Assembly (NCBI RefSeq): GCF_032854445.1
Contig: NC_088300.1
Span: 7,318,001-7,382,000, forward strand
Reading direction: 5' to 3'
Length of the DNA stretch: 64,000 nt
Source of the DNA: Liolophura sinensis
Lineage: Eukaryota; Mollusca; Polyplacophora; Chitonida; Chitonidae
In this document: positions 1 to 12,229 of the stretch, piece by piece
How positions within the stretch are numbered: the stretch's first letter is position 1
Layout: the number at the start of each line of letters is the position of its first letter
The notes under the pieces: model-generated
Databases searched by the model: none
What the model was told of the DNA's origin: nothing
The model's input: the letters and a program-made list of their open reading frames with translations, nothing else
Position numbers and translations under genes: made by a program

Positions 1-1740
1 CTGTACTACCTTTCATTCACGAATGCAATCGTCAAATTGTGATCCTAAAAAAAGCCATGCTTAACAACACCGGCTGTCAACAACAGTATGCTTTATTTAC
101 ACTTCAACTCACTCAATAGAAGGTACAGTAGGCTTTCCCCACATAATGATGTTTGGTTGTATACATTTATGAGCCTGTGCAAACAAATCATAGTTTTTGG
201 ATGACACTGTCCAAGGATAAATGTCCAAAAGGCGCTAAACATGACGTACACAAGGGGACACGGCATTATTATACAGAGTTGTGAAGAGCGACATTTGAAA
301 ACAAGACTTTGTGAAAATAAGGAATTGTGCCATGAATGAACGAGTCCACAGTCTCCAAGACAAAAACGGGTTGACACAAATTTCCCCCCAAACTATGGTC
401 AACATCAGCTTCAGGGGAAATTGTATCAGTGAGTATACATGACAATATCGAATGCAAAAAATAAAAAGTGTAATTTACAGATCAGAGTTGCCCGTCCATA
501 ACTCAGTAGATTCTTCCGTTAATGTATGATCGTTTTGTTGGTCGTTAAAGTAAGTAGTTTGCAGACCTTATAATTCTAAACATCATTATAAAAGATACTT
601 TGCAAAGGTTAACTGGTGATAAAATTTAACATAAAAGTGTATGTTTCCGATTGAAATCAGTCTCGTGCACATATTGCATATACAAGAATTTATCACAGAT
701 TCCACAAAGTTGGGAGGTTACCTCAGCAAAAGTTTATTACCAAAATTAGTTGTTGACGTCGTAAGTTTAAATTCCGATTCATTTATTTTAACATATAGCG
801 TATAAGGCGTTCTAAATTTATTTCCCAGGGTAGCTTCAAGGTTCTAATTTTTACATATTAATGAAAACTGGCTTTGAGGAATATGTGCCCAAAGCCCTGG
901 TGTTATACATAGCTATATACAGAAAGATAGCCTGTCCTGTCTGAAATGTCAATCCCAAGATATCAAGTTATTATGAATTGCTTCAATACGTCAGAATTTC
1001 GATGACGATTTAGAGTTTGTTGATGTTGGAGTCAGTAAGTACACATGTACTATAAAGTAGCATGCCATAGTGAACAGCGTGTACAGTATAAAATACACGA
1101 TTTAGGAAGACGCTACACTGTTCGTAAAAAAATAGGCAAAGCGAGATATGGCGGGATGACCGTATAACCAGAGCTTGAGCGCACTTGTGCCGTGACTCCC
1201 AGATCCATCAAAACAGATACACAGTCTTATTGTAACAATTGGTCATTGCAGAAGATTAGGGCTTTTAAGACCGGTACAAAAGCACTTTTCTAACTACGTA
1301 CTTATTGCCTGAGTTAGTATTTCTATGTAAGGCGTAAGGTTTGTGAATAAGAGACGAGATGACCGTAACTAATTTTGGTTACTTTTGAAGGAAATTCTGA
1401 TGCCACTTTTTCTTTCCTTCTCAACCGTCTGAATTCCTTTCTAACGATTACACCCGAGGACAGAAAGCATCAACGCTATAGCGTGCAAGTGATATCGACT
1501 TTCTTTTTTAGAATTACTAACTTCTAAACTCTTCAAGAAATCGCGGCTAGTCACGGTTTGCGTGAGAGAGGCTACGTCATTAATTCACAGTTAACACCTG
1601 TGCTGCATAATTATGGAAGAACACTGCCACCAAATCTGCATTTTGAGAAAACCCTGTCCCTGGCGACGGAGTGGATCGAATTAGAATTCGATATGGGGGA
1701 AATGTCCTTTTTCCGAAGACGGGAAATAGAATTGAAGAGA
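1..1740. other. Gene-free AT-rich DNA
   Basis: No coding exon, RNA gene or clear repeat is visible. Short frames on the minus strand (93-457) and a 70-codon frame at 1558-1770 have no familiar domain. Confidence 0.6.
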
Positions 1741-1753
1741 GCGCCATCTAGGG
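1741..1753 (-). promoter_or_regulatory. CTCF-like motif
   Basis: The + strand reads GCGCCATCTAGGG, reverse complement of the AGATGGCGC core used by CTCF in flies and vertebrates, with the CTAG flank also matching. It is one of several such sites in the window. Confidence 0.35.
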
Positions 1754-3082
1754 CTTGGCATCGGAGGTAACACATTGCAGGCAGCAGATTAATTCAAGGC
1801 GAGTGGTCGGTGTATCGGGCTTCACTGACCCGACCAATCGATAGAGTCCAGCCCAATTTGGAGACTTATTTAGCGGATATCATCCGAGATGGTGAAATTT
1901 TTCTGAAACCTGTTTACACAAGTTGTTTTAATTTCCACTAGTATTATTGCGCGCTTCCTCAATATTGCTTTGGCATCTGAGCGATTTGGTTGTGCCTCGC
2001 GGAGAGCGATTAAAGTGGCTGGTCGTGGTGACGCGGATGGTAGTCGCTATCGCTCAGGCTGAGGCTATCGATTCCGTGCCAGATCCCTCAGTGTCCCCCC
2101 TCACCAAAACCGCTTGACCCCTCCACCCAGTCCTCCAGGTTTTACCCGATCTAAACAAACTTCCTGACCCACCCCATTCTGTTCGGATGAAACTGGCGCC
2201 CCATGCCCACACGGGCACATTGGGCCCATCTACACAGAAATGTGTCTCGAGGATCAAATTCAGAACAAACTGGATTCAAACTTATACAACAAACATGCCT
2301 CAATATTTCCAAAAAATTACCTTGATAAATGCGTATGCTCACTGTTAAGCATTTTTTGATGATCGATCCAGTGAAAGTGGCCTACAGTTTTGTTCATTTT
2401 CAAAGTAAAATCGAGATAAAAGTATTAACCCTAATTAGTAAACTTTAATTTTACACCTGTTTTAATGCCAGTGGAACAAGTGACATTTCGTTTTTCCGAA
2501 ATACTTGACGTGCCCGTTAATTTTGATAACATTCACTTTATACAATAATATTCAAGAAATGCGTCTCGACGACTTTCCCTTTGCCCTTCAAAGGCCAATG
2601 CAATAAATTACGAGCAACAAGTGAAGTCAAAGTTTGACAGGTGTATCCCGTACTGTTCATAGTTCTTTGGCCGGAAAGACTCGCACAGACTAACGCAGAC
2701 GACCGCTGTGTTCAACATTTTCCCCACTCATTTTAGCAATCAATCATGGTGGCGCTATATTAGAGTTATTTTGTATTAGATTAGCTTCTTGTTTAGCAGG
2801 ACGGCGTGGGTACAGAGAAGTTAAAGCGATCGTTGGTAGAAAGACAGAGATCGATTGGGATCTGCATTATCGGTCTATGCCTCCTTGTTTACTCTCTCTC
2901 TCCCCAGACAGGAGAAATCGGGTCCAGAACACGAAGAGCTGATTACCTAGGTTGTATTTCACTTTTCGACAACTTAATCCTCCTCGCCGAGGAGGAATCA
3001 ATGGGCAGAGCACGCCGATAGGCCGGACATTAACCAGTCGCGGAGAGTGTCGGACGACATGCCCCCTCTTTGGAGATTAGTC
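1754..3082. other. Gene-free, mixed-composition DNA
   Basis: This stretch alternates GC-richer parts (about 1800-2230 and 2640-3080) with AT-rich DNA. No gene is recognisable. A GTGGCGCTA half-match to a CTCF core lies near 2750 on the + strand. The GC-richer parts could be regulatory, but I see no decisive motif cluster. Confidence 0.5.
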
Positions 3083-3097
3083 GCGCCCTCTGGTGGC
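3083..3097 (-). promoter_or_regulatory. Strong CTCF-like binding motif
   Basis: The + strand reads GCGCCCTCTGGTGGC, which differs at one position from GCGCCCCCTGGTGGC, the reverse complement of the bilaterian CTCF consensus. The motif therefore points along the minus strand. It is the best match in the window and lies 1.3 kb from the 1741 site in the same orientation. Confidence 0.5.
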
Positions 3098-3571
3098 GAG
3101 GAATGGACAGAGGAATCTTTTATAATCACAAGTTCATCAGCAATAAACATATCTTTCAACTCCGATCCTCACGAAAAAATATTGACTGTCTTTGAAAACA
3201 AGCAAACAAAGAAGCAAACAAACAAATATCGTCATTAAAGATCACATGTTTAATGTGAAGAATGAACGCACCATTTGTTTTCTGGTCTTTACATGAAGGT
3301 ACAAGTATAATTAACTTTTTAAATTGTCTTGTTTTCATGCTTCCTCACACACAGTTCCAAACCCTGAACTTTTTTGCGATTTGGTTGCTCTCGTTGAAAA
3401 TTAGCAAACGTATGTCATACTAATGACATGTAAAAAATTGCCGATCAAAATGAAAGTTTGAGAAAAATCTGCATCCAAACGAACAAAAAAAAAATTATTA
3501 CGGAGCATTCTCATCATGTGTTTTTGTTTTTCAGAGAACCTTTCGTCTGATGTGCCTCTGGTTTCTTAGAA

Positions 3572-3830
3572 TAAATGTAAAAGCGATGTATGACTGAAAT
3601 ATAGCCGAAGTGAGGGTAAAGCTGTATTTATTAAGTCCAGCTCTATATATAATACTTCTTGTGCTAGTCTACATCACTTTTCAGTGTAGGCTTACACTAG
3701 CTTTTGGTGCTGACGGGCGGATTGATGTAGGCCCTTAGGTATTTCTACTCTTTTGGCTGTGTGCACATCTGACACCATAAAACTAATGTAAAAACGATGT
3801 ATGACTGAAATACTGCAGAGCCTACGTAAA
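3572..3830 (+). repeat. Local duplication of a short segment
   Basis: A segment of about 35-50 bp starting near 3572 (ATGTAAAAGCGATGTATG, then ACTGAAAT) recurs near 3785 with one substitution in the core and weaker similarity after it. The copies are about 210 bp apart. The intervening DNA has no recognisable feature. Confidence 0.5.
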
Positions 3831-4644
3831 ACTATAATCAGTCATTCAAATGTTAGAATCGACATGTCAAAACCCTTCAACAAGGCTGTTGTATATATAT
3901 TACCGTTTAACATCACATAGCTATAAAAGCATCCAATATATAGAATTTTTTTTTCATCTGAAAATACCTTGTGGTGAAAGTAAGTATATTGGGATTGGTC
4001 TTTTGATTTATTTGCAAGGCTGTTGGACAGTATTGTAAACGTTAATTTACAATTTCATAAATCTGAAGTAGTATTAAATAAACCAGCGTAATAAAACTGT
4101 CAGACGATCAGACATTGGTCAGATATACAAACTCAAGATATAAATGAATTCAAAGGTTACTGTCAAATGTACTAAATGGGTATACTCTTGAGCTATACAA
4201 TCGATTTCAAACGTTATAGACGTTATATGCATTTATCACGGACTGAACACAGCCCATAGAGCGCCAGCTACATCAAAGTCGGCCATCAAGTAAATGGCAG
4301 AAGATGTCTTTTTGTGAAAATCATTTGTTCAACATCTAAAAGCCGATTTACCATCACATTTAAAAAGAAAAAAATTTAGGCCAATAACTGTATATCAACA
4401 AAATATAACTAATACTCCAGGGTGAACATATCGGAAAATGTTGAACAGTCTCGGTAATGTATCAAGTGAGAGACGTTTCATTGTATATCTTTAAGGCAGT
4501 TGCAAAAGAAACCAAAAGAAGAAAAACAGAACAGCAAAACTATCAACCTGCGTCAGAATATATGCAAATGTGTAAAAGGTGTCAATTTCATTTATGTTTA
4601 TCCCTTCACGAATAAAAGAACAAAAACTTAAACATCGAAGAGCC
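3831..4644. other. Gene-free AT-rich DNA
   Basis: Only short chance frames are present. GCGCCAGCTA at 4261-4270 is a one-mismatch CTCF-core look-alike. Confidence 0.5.
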
Positions 4645-5097
4645 ATAAATCTAGGCGCCGTAACAGACATTCGTATACCCATTATCAGCCATCATCATTG
4701 GCACAGCAAGTCAATAATCACCTGAACAATTTCGTACACAACGTTCTACCCACTCCAGCCCGGAAAAAATCAAGCAAAATTCAAAATAGAATAGAGATAT
4801 TTAAAGAAAAGCAGTCAAGGGGAGGTTTAAAGGATGCCAGAAACTCACGAGGAATGTTCCTGGAGCGTAAATTTAATCATTGTAATCGTGAATCGTGTCG
4901 CATCCTGGTTTACATTTTGTTATTTATCCGCGAAATATGTATCTCACTGGCTCTTTTATTGCAACTGTTCATATGTCCAACGCGGCGATCTCATTCTGTA
5001 TTATGGATATACAGACTCCTTAACCTTGTTAAGCGGATTAAGCGGAGTCTCAGAAATTCTGTACACTGCATCCACGGTTATTCACAAGAAAATTATG
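4645..5097 (+). repeat. Dispersed repeat R1, copy A
   Basis: This segment aligns with 8271-8645 and 10417-10880 along its length. Shared landmarks, in order, are TCTAGGCGCCG(A/T)AACA at the start, CA(C/A)(G/A)AGGAATGTTC, ATATGTATCTC, a stretch like TGTTCATATGTCCAACGCGG, and GTTAAGCGGA near the end. The copies are diverged with many small indels. Frames at 4698-5102 and 4834-5154 run through the copy but are not conserved in the other copies, so the element looks non-coding and non-autonomous. No target-site duplication was found. Confidence 0.65.
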
Positions 5098-6454
5098 CGT
5101 AAGACGTATAACTGGTCATTGAAATTCTCAGTTCAATATGAAAAAGTAACGTAAGGAAAAAAAGCTACGTGAATGCATTTTTAGATCAAATTTAATAAAA
5201 TATTGGAGATGCATATTTTTCATTATCTTTTCAATTTAACATGTTTTGGGGTGGTGAATTAAGAAGTTATTTCTTGAATTACTGAAAAACTTACCAAACG
5301 AATCATCATCTACGTGTTATTTAAAATGAGAGAATAATTGGTTAGCCTTACTGATATATTTTGGTGCCATCTCACATGGAGTTGCAATATCATGTTACAT
5401 GATTTACCCTATAAATGGTAAGCCCAAAAAAAATAACAGAGAATTAGTCGAGTCTAGTTATACCTCTCTGTTAAATATGTTTTTTTCCAGCGAGTTACCA
5501 GATAATAACTGACAAACTCTTTAAGTGTTCAGACCTCCACCACCTGGCCTTGAAACCACCTACTGTACAACCCGTGAGCTGACTGCGTAAGCTGATCAAA
5601 TCCCGGCCTCTGACTTTTCACACTTTGCTGATTACGGCCCATTATGGACACGAGCTTTGATGGCAGCGATAGTTTTTCGTTCGTGCCATCGTCAATAGTA
5701 TTGCTGCGGACGAAGCCAACTTTGAAACTCTCTCAAGACGTCACTGCTGTGTAAAACACTTTGACATCAAACATAGGGAGCCGGAGTGTAGACTGTAGTT
5801 TTAAGTCACAGCCTAGAGAAATGCTAAACCTCTTGGTACACTCATTTTCTAATTTGTCAAACAGCGGAACGTGAGTCCACGGATGTACTTTGGTAAGGCT
5901 CACGCAGTGCTCTGCCGCTGTTCTGCTAAAAACCTTTATTCAACATTCACAACTTTCGACATGCACAGTCAGCTTGGAATGAGTTTAACTGATGCTAAAT
6001 TGACAAAAACAACAAAAAACAAACAAACCAAAAAAAAATCAATAAATAAAAAACAAAACAAAACGTGCAACATGTAACATGAAATCAAAACACGTAGAGT
6101 TTTGCATATAAAGGTGATGCTACCCGTTTTGTCCATCCTTCTAACCTTCCCACTTTAATTTTTACATTACGAAAACGGCTAATTTAAACCCATAAATGTG
6201 GTTAAAAAAAGGAAATCATTCTGAGCTCAAGGCACACGTAATCTGCCTTGTAGGGAAATGCCGTGCGCATTATACATCCATCTAATCACTGAGAATACAG
6301 GCATGCGGTGAACGTCGTGTTAAAGACTTCTTTGTGTAATAGTGTGTAAACTGAAAAATTTACCTGTATTTTGGAAACGTAACATAGTGTGTGTTAATCT
6401 AAATTTGTGTACAGTGAAGATAAACTTGATCAGAAAGTAATAAAAGTTTGAATC
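5098..6454. other. Gene-free AT-rich DNA with A-rich tract
   Basis: No gene is recognisable. An A-rich low-complexity tract (A-runs broken by C) occupies about 6005-6065. The part near 5520-5780 is of more balanced composition. Confidence 0.5.
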
Positions 6455-6520
6455 TGAAGCCTCGCTCAATCATCGGCTATGTACAGCCGGGTCAAAGGCT
6501 CGATTCCAGCTCTCGTTGGG
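6455..6520 (+). repeat. Possible degraded tRNA-like or SINE head
   Basis: GGCTCGATTCC at 6497-6507 matches the internal Pol III B box (GGTTCGANNCC) except one base. A weak A-box-like CTCGCTCAATCATCGG lies about 35 bp upstream. Acceptor and anticodon stems do not form convincingly, so this is not a functional tRNA gene. It may be the remnant of a tRNA-derived SINE. Confidence 0.2.
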
Positions 6521-7899
6521 TAGTGTGTGGCTTTAAAATAAGGGAGTTTGTATAGTACAGCTTTGTTTAGATATACCGATTATGAAATGGTGATCGACAC
6601 CTGCGTTCAGATATACAAATTATTTTCACCTGTCAAACAGCAATACTTGTACATCCCTTATAACTTTACATGTGCAAACATCACAGGATGTACACCCGAG
6701 GTCACGTGATGAACAAAGCTTGTATGAGGTGTATGTTGCAAAGCCCGCTGTCTAGTTTTTGGTTTAAAACACAGGATTAGATGCATAAATAGATACAGAA
6801 CAATTTGAAACACATACATCATTTAACTTTCATGAGCTAATGGTGCAAAGAAACTTAAAGATAGAATTTCCCCGCGGCCTGGCATGTCATTGTTATAAAT
6901 TCATCTTATAACATATTCAGCGGAGAAATGCGTAAACAACTTAGAATTCACTTATCAACCAGATTTATTGAAACGAAACGATCAGTCAAAGGAATCTCCA
7001 TTATGGTATAGCGTTTTATTATGGGACCAAGTTCTCTCGCTTTTATTTCAGTAATGCGTTAATGGTCAGGTTAAAACAATACAGGGGATTGCTGTACCTG
7101 TGTATTGGTTTACATACAACCGTAATATGGGGCGAGTGAGCAGATGTCAAGCTTTGTTACCTGTCCTTCCGCTCTTCGTAAAGCTCACCTGGATTGCTAA
7201 GTAAATACTAACCATTTACCAAGTTTGTGCACAGATAATTTCTATTGCTGTCCGCCGTATTTTCTTTTTTTTTACTTGTACGCGTTAATATCGATAAAGT
7301 ATGGAGAGACAATGTGCCGCGTGCGGCGGGGCAGGGAGGGATTTAGCAGATGGGGTAGGACAGAGACGAGCTTCCATCAGGCATCAGCCACCCATCAAAG
7401 GCTTGTCTTAATCAGGCAATCAGCCAAGCGCGCGTGTTTCTCCCCGATAACACGGTGTTACTTTACTGTTACTTTTGTTATTGAAATACCGATCCATTAA
7501 GGCAGTGTTTTAATACAAAACCGTGTTGTAAACCAGACCGATAGGCTTGAGAGCCCCGACCGTCACGGAATACTCTGTTTAGAATTTCACGCTAAACATC
7601 CCCAGCTCTCCTCTCGCTCAGCAAAGAGATCATGATTGGAGGGGTCCGCAGAGTTCAATCAACTCCATTAGCCGAGATAGACGAAGAAATTAAAAGCTGA
7701 ATTCAATCAATCTATACACAGATATAGTCATATTCGTGACTCGACTACTACTTCTTTCTCAATCTGCAATGGTTCACTTTTTCTCTTGCCCAATGTATAT
7801 TTTATACCACCTCGAATCATAAAACTAAATGCGATTGTCTGAATGAAAAACTCTCTATATGACCTGTAACATTAATCAAATAAATTTTCTAACACTCTT
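6521..7899. other. Gene-free DNA with possible regulatory block
   Basis: The first part is AT-rich. About 7290-7690 is GC-richer and more complex, with homeodomain-type words (CATGATTGG, TTCAATCAACTCCATTAG). It could be regulatory, but no discrete cluster is strong enough for a firm call. Confidence 0.3.
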
Positions 7900-8223
7900 C
7901 GTCCCAGATCACTACCTCCATTCAGAGCTCTTAAAACACTCTTAGTTTACATATTTCACTACGTCCTCGATCTCCACTTTCACCCAGAGCTGTTAAAACA
8001 CTCTTAGCTTACATATTTCACTACGTCCCCGATCTCCACTTCCACCCAGAGCTGTTAAAGCACTCTTAGCTTACATATTTCACTACGTCCTCGATCTCCA
8101 CTTTCACCCAGAGCTGTTAAAACACTCTTAACTTACATATTTCACTACGTCCCAGATCTCCACTTCCACCCAGAGCTGTTAAAACACTCTTAGCTTACAT
8201 ATTTCACTACGTCCCCGATCTCC
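7900..8223 (+). repeat. 62-bp tandem repeat array, about 5 copies
   Basis: Five units recur at an exact 62-bp step; AGAGC begins at 7924, 7986, 8048, 8110 and 8172. The unit contains TTAAAACACTCTTAGCTTAC, ATATTTCACTACGTCC and GATCTCCACTT. The first unit is the most diverged. Later units alternate between two variants (CTCGATCTCCACTTTC versus CCCGATCTCCACTTCC), suggesting growth by a 124-bp dimer. Confidence 0.95.
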
Positions 8224-8270
8224 TTTAGTCTTCGTAAATGATGTTTTCTGGATTTTTATGTTAAAGCATA

Positions 8271-8645
8271 CATTCGTATACCGGGCGTCAACCAAATAGT
8301 GCATGCTAGGTCAATAGTCGCGAGGCCAATTCCCAAGACGAAGTGTAAGGCAAACCACCAAAGAACAAAGAAAGTTTATAAAGTTAGGGCGGAATAATGC
8401 AAAGAGAAGCAGTCAGCAGTTTTCGAAAGTGTTGAAAAGGCGCAAGGTATGTTCTCGGCCAAAGAGTGAAATCAATATTCACATTGTGTACCATGCCAGT
8501 ATATAAGTTGTCGGTGATAAAATGTGTATCTCAGTTGAGCTTTGATTGCAACTGTCCATTCATCCAAGGTGGCTAATTCAAGACGATGGATATAGTCCCC
8601 TATAGACCCGCGTTGAGTGAAGTACACACAATCATGGAGTTGCTG
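8271..8645 (+). repeat. Dispersed repeat R1, copy B
   Basis: This aligns with copies A and C in the same orientation: TTCGTATACCGGGCGTCAAC at the start, CAAACCACCAAAGAACAAAG, CCATGCCAGTATATAAGTTG, TGTGTATCTC, CTTTGATTGCAACTGTCCAT, and GTCCCCTATAGACCCGCGTT near the end. It begins about 50 bp after the 62-bp array. Confidence 0.65.
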
Positions 8646-9229
8646 TTCAACTGAGGATAATTTACAATGTCAAAACTGGAACTATCCCTCTTGTCGTATA
8701 AAGGGAGTAAACCGTTTCGGTTTTTTGTGCAAATATAGGTCCAGATAAGATGCATCATCTGGAGAGTCAGTGGTTTTCCTCAAATCCAGCGAAGGTGGAT
8801 ATATATCTTTCACAGGCTTTGCTATATGGATTGTTTCATTAATCTAACGATGACCATCTGAACAGTGACCTGGAAACTTTTCACTTTAGTAACACGCTTT
8901 TTCATTCTCACTATTGTGTTTTTCGGTATAGTTTCAATCATTCCACTTCAGAACGGATTCGTCTCTTCATAGTTGTGAATATTTTCATCTTTTCTGTTTT
9001 ATCGACAATCTCATCAGCAATGTTTGAAATGTTTTACGAGAATGTTTGAGTGTTTGAGTGTACCCTCTGTTATTGTACTTTTCCCAAGTGTATTTTTATG
9101 GTCCAGTCCAATATTTATTGTATGTACCTTACTCCATTTTGGTGTAGTTTCATACTATTTTGACCGCGTTATGTAGTTTGATTAAACCCTGGTAGCTAAA
9201 ATAGTCTTCATGTTGATGCACTTCTTGCG
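8646..9229. other. Gene-free AT-rich DNA
   Basis: Nothing recognisable beyond short chance frames. Confidence 0.5.
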
Positions 9230-9760
9230 GCGTATCGCGTTATTTTATTGCGATGAATTCGCGTACCGTGATGCAAATTCTGCGTCACGAGTGGCGGGAA
9301 AGAGATAACACAAACTTGTTGAATTTAACACACACCTCTTTCAACTTACACAACTTTATACGTTTCCACTATATTTAAGCGCTATTTGTGGGTTTTGACT
9401 TTGCATGCCAGTACAGGAAGAGCGTGAAGTGTTTCTCTTTGAAGGCTGTTATTGTGCGATCAATTAAAAGCTTGTTGACCAGCCCTGTTACGTGCGTGTC
9501 AGTAAAGCAGAGTGTGTGGTGGAGAGGTGGCCCGTGGGTCGGGGAATCTGCCCCGATCTAATAGACCTCTCCCATCTCTCACCTGAGCCCCTTCCGCCCA
9601 GACTGAGCTCTTAATTAACGTCATTATACCCAGGACAATGGACGTGTTTACCTGAAGAGCGGTTTACCCAAGACCACGCCATAGCTGGGGCTTTTAAAAG
9701 CTCTTACATCGGCCTGGAACGCGCCTCGTTTTTATAATGGCTTCAAAGTTTGTCTTCGGT
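9230..9760. promoter_or_regulatory. Candidate cis-regulatory block
   Basis: This block is GC-richer and more complex than the flanking DNA. It holds an octamer ATGCAAAT (9271-9278), TTAATTAACGTCATTA (about 9611-9626), a Sox-like ACAATGG (about 9635-9641), a FOX consensus TGTTTAC (9645-9651) and TTATAATGG near 9731. Each word alone is expected by chance in 64 kb; their packing in an otherwise AT-rich stretch is the basis of the call. Confidence 0.3.
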
Positions 9761-10416
9761 CAACATGTCAGACAAGGCCTTACAACAAAATGGCGCAGTG
9801 CCGGTTTCCACCCAAACAGCCCGGACCTCGCCCTTTTTCTGGCCTGCCGGGACCACCATGTTGGTTGCCCATGACAACTCCCGTAAGAGTCAAAGGTCAG
9901 ATGTAGTACCAACCTCACCCTTCAAACCTGGTACACTACACCCACCTTGTTCGCCTGATTACATTCAAAACACGTTTTTGTGTTTTCACTTTGTGTTATT
10001 CCCCTAAAACCACACGCCAGGCTAAATATATTGGAGTCTTCCGTTGTCTGTTGACGGGTATGGTATCGTCTCTTCTAACCTTAAAGATTAATACTTTTCC
10101 GACCTACAGGTCGATTGAAGTTTGATTGCAGAGTAAAATTAAAAATGCAGATAAGTAAATATATTCACCTTGACCCCAGGAGACATAATAGCATCGTAGA
10201 TGTTCAGCTACAATTTAATGCCGGAATTCACTGGAGTTTTCCGTTAAGAGCTATGCTACCTTCCCAATTCAAGTTTTCCATTTTCAGACTTTTGCCGAGT
10301 TACGTGAATGGTAGGCTAGAGTTTTCTTGTCCGTTCATGGACAATGTCCGGTCCTTGAGGCATGCATGCTCAAAGCAATCGTTATACCATATTTGTAGAA
10401 CTGATGAATGATAGCA
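9761..10416. other. Gene-free DNA
   Basis: Contains two chance frames (9750-10007 and 10115-10411) with no domain signature. Composition is mixed near the start and AT-rich after 10020. Confidence 0.45.
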
Positions 10417-10880
10417 TAGATCTAGGCGCCGAAACACACTTTCAGTTACCAGCCGTCAACAAAAATGGACTTTCAGATCATCATTCGCACACCAATTTCC
10501 AAAACAATGTCGAACACAAACCACCAAAGAAACAAGAAAGTTCATGAAGTAAGAAATCCCGCAGATTCATACATCTGGGAAGCACTGAACAGTTTTCAAT
10601 GATATTGGAAAGTCACAAGGAATGTTCTAGGCGACTGAATGGAATCAGTGTCCAGATCGTGTGCCGTGCCAGTTTATAAGTTGTTGATAGTGAAAATATG
10701 TATCTCGGGTGTGCTTTGATGGCATCTGTTTATGTACCCAACTCGGCCATCTAATTCAACATGATGCATGTGTTCACAGTCCCCGTAGCCCTGGGTTAAG
10801 CGGAATTAAACACAATTATAAAGCAGAGTGCCAGAGATCCTTCTCGCACTCTGTCCACATTTACTTACAAGATATTTTAT
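10417..10880 (+). repeat. Dispersed repeat R1, copy C (longest)
   Basis: This copy best defines the family. In order: TCTAGGCGCCGAAACACAC, CACCAATTTCCAAAACAATG, CACAAACCACCAAAGAAACA, CACAAGGAATGTTCTAGG, CGTGCCAGTTTATAAGTTG, ATATGTATCTCGGGTGTGC, ACCCAACTCGGCCATCTAAT and GGGTTAAGCGGAATTAAACA. All four copies share orientation. No terminal inverted repeat, tRNA promoter or target duplication is evident, so the element class is unknown. Confidence 0.65.
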
Positions 10881-12229
10881 ATATTTCACAACATATAAAT
10901 CTTTTTTATTAACGAAGTTCGTGTTTGTGAAATTGGATTTTTTTTACAGGTTCACATTCAGAACTGTGATATCGATAATTTTCTTCTTGTACTAATTGTA
11001 CAACATAAGAAACTTAAAGTGAAGACGTTTGATGGAATAACCTTAACACAGTTATGTACTAATAACTTGTGTTGTTGACTGAAATCCTCACACATCATAT
11101 AGGATCAAACAAATGTCGCAAGGCGAGATGTGTACACGCTATATGCAGGCCCATTCGGTATATTAGTATTATTACAGACAGACCATTATAGATGATATAT
11201 ATTGATAGTTATAGAATGACTGTCCATAACTGTTACATAAACATTGAAGCAGAAAACTTCAGAACTTAACAACCTTAACACTTAGATCGACTGTTAAAGA
11301 TATTTATGTGGTGATTAAGTTAAGTTACTTGTAAAACGCTGATGTGAAGAATCTGCTTGCATGGTCAGGCAGAAAAATTAGCAATAATACGTATTTTTAT
11401 AAACGTTCACTAATTCTATTTGACTGAGACGATGCAACCATATCAAGTTTATAAGTACACATGTAAACAGATTTACTGGTTTAAATAAATGCACCACAGT
11501 AACAGAGGCATGGTAAATTAAAAAAAAAATCACATTTTTAAACTTCATGCTTGCTAATTGAATGATTTACCATATAGCTGCGGATACACGTAAAACTATT
11601 GACACGTTGTTTCAAGTATATTACAGGTATGCTTGTTCACGTTCTGTAGAGTTTGTATATACACTTGTCTGTTTATATCTTTACAGTTTATGTTTTCGCT
11701 ACATATAAATGTTTCTATTTACACCAGCCTTTATGTCTATATGGTGTGCCAAATCCAAGCCATCGAGCCTTGCCGCTTTGGTTTACAAATCACGTGATCT
11801 TTGATGTACAGCAACCTCTAACTTTGTCTTCAAAAATAGTGATAAACAATGCCAGTCTGTCCAGCTATGTATGTGTTTTACAAAGTTTTTTGTCATTCCG
11901 ATGAAATATGGATTTATTGTTTGGTATGGCCACGCGTCCGAGATAGACAAGTTATCTGAAAGTAAATGTATTTCTTTGCACGAAAAGCCCTGAGCAAAGA
12001 AGTTAAGCGATTAGGCCATGTCAGGAGAGATAGAGCCCCTTATATTAGAAAATCTAACTATGTTAACACACAACATTTATCATTATATAACAGTCAACAG
12101 TTTTTTCTGTCTTAATTTACTTATTTATTTGTTTTCTATATTATTTACATGTGCTGAAATTTCTTTGTTGAACTTGAATGTAAAGCGAAAGGCGTGAAAA
12201 GATGAAACTTTGACAGAAGATTTAAGTGA
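10881..12229. other. Gene-free AT-rich DNA
   Basis: Strongly AT-rich, with one 83-codon frame (11653-11904) lacking any domain. No repeat recognised. Confidence 0.5.

Noticed and set aside
4698-5154. Overlapping frames of 134 and 106 codons
   Set aside because: They lie inside R1 copy A and are not preserved in the other R1 copies.
9271-9278. Octamer ATGCAAAT as a stand-alone POU site
   Set aside because: Several copies occur in the window (for example near 4562, 34613 and 62099), as expected by chance in AT-rich DNA. Used only as part of a block.
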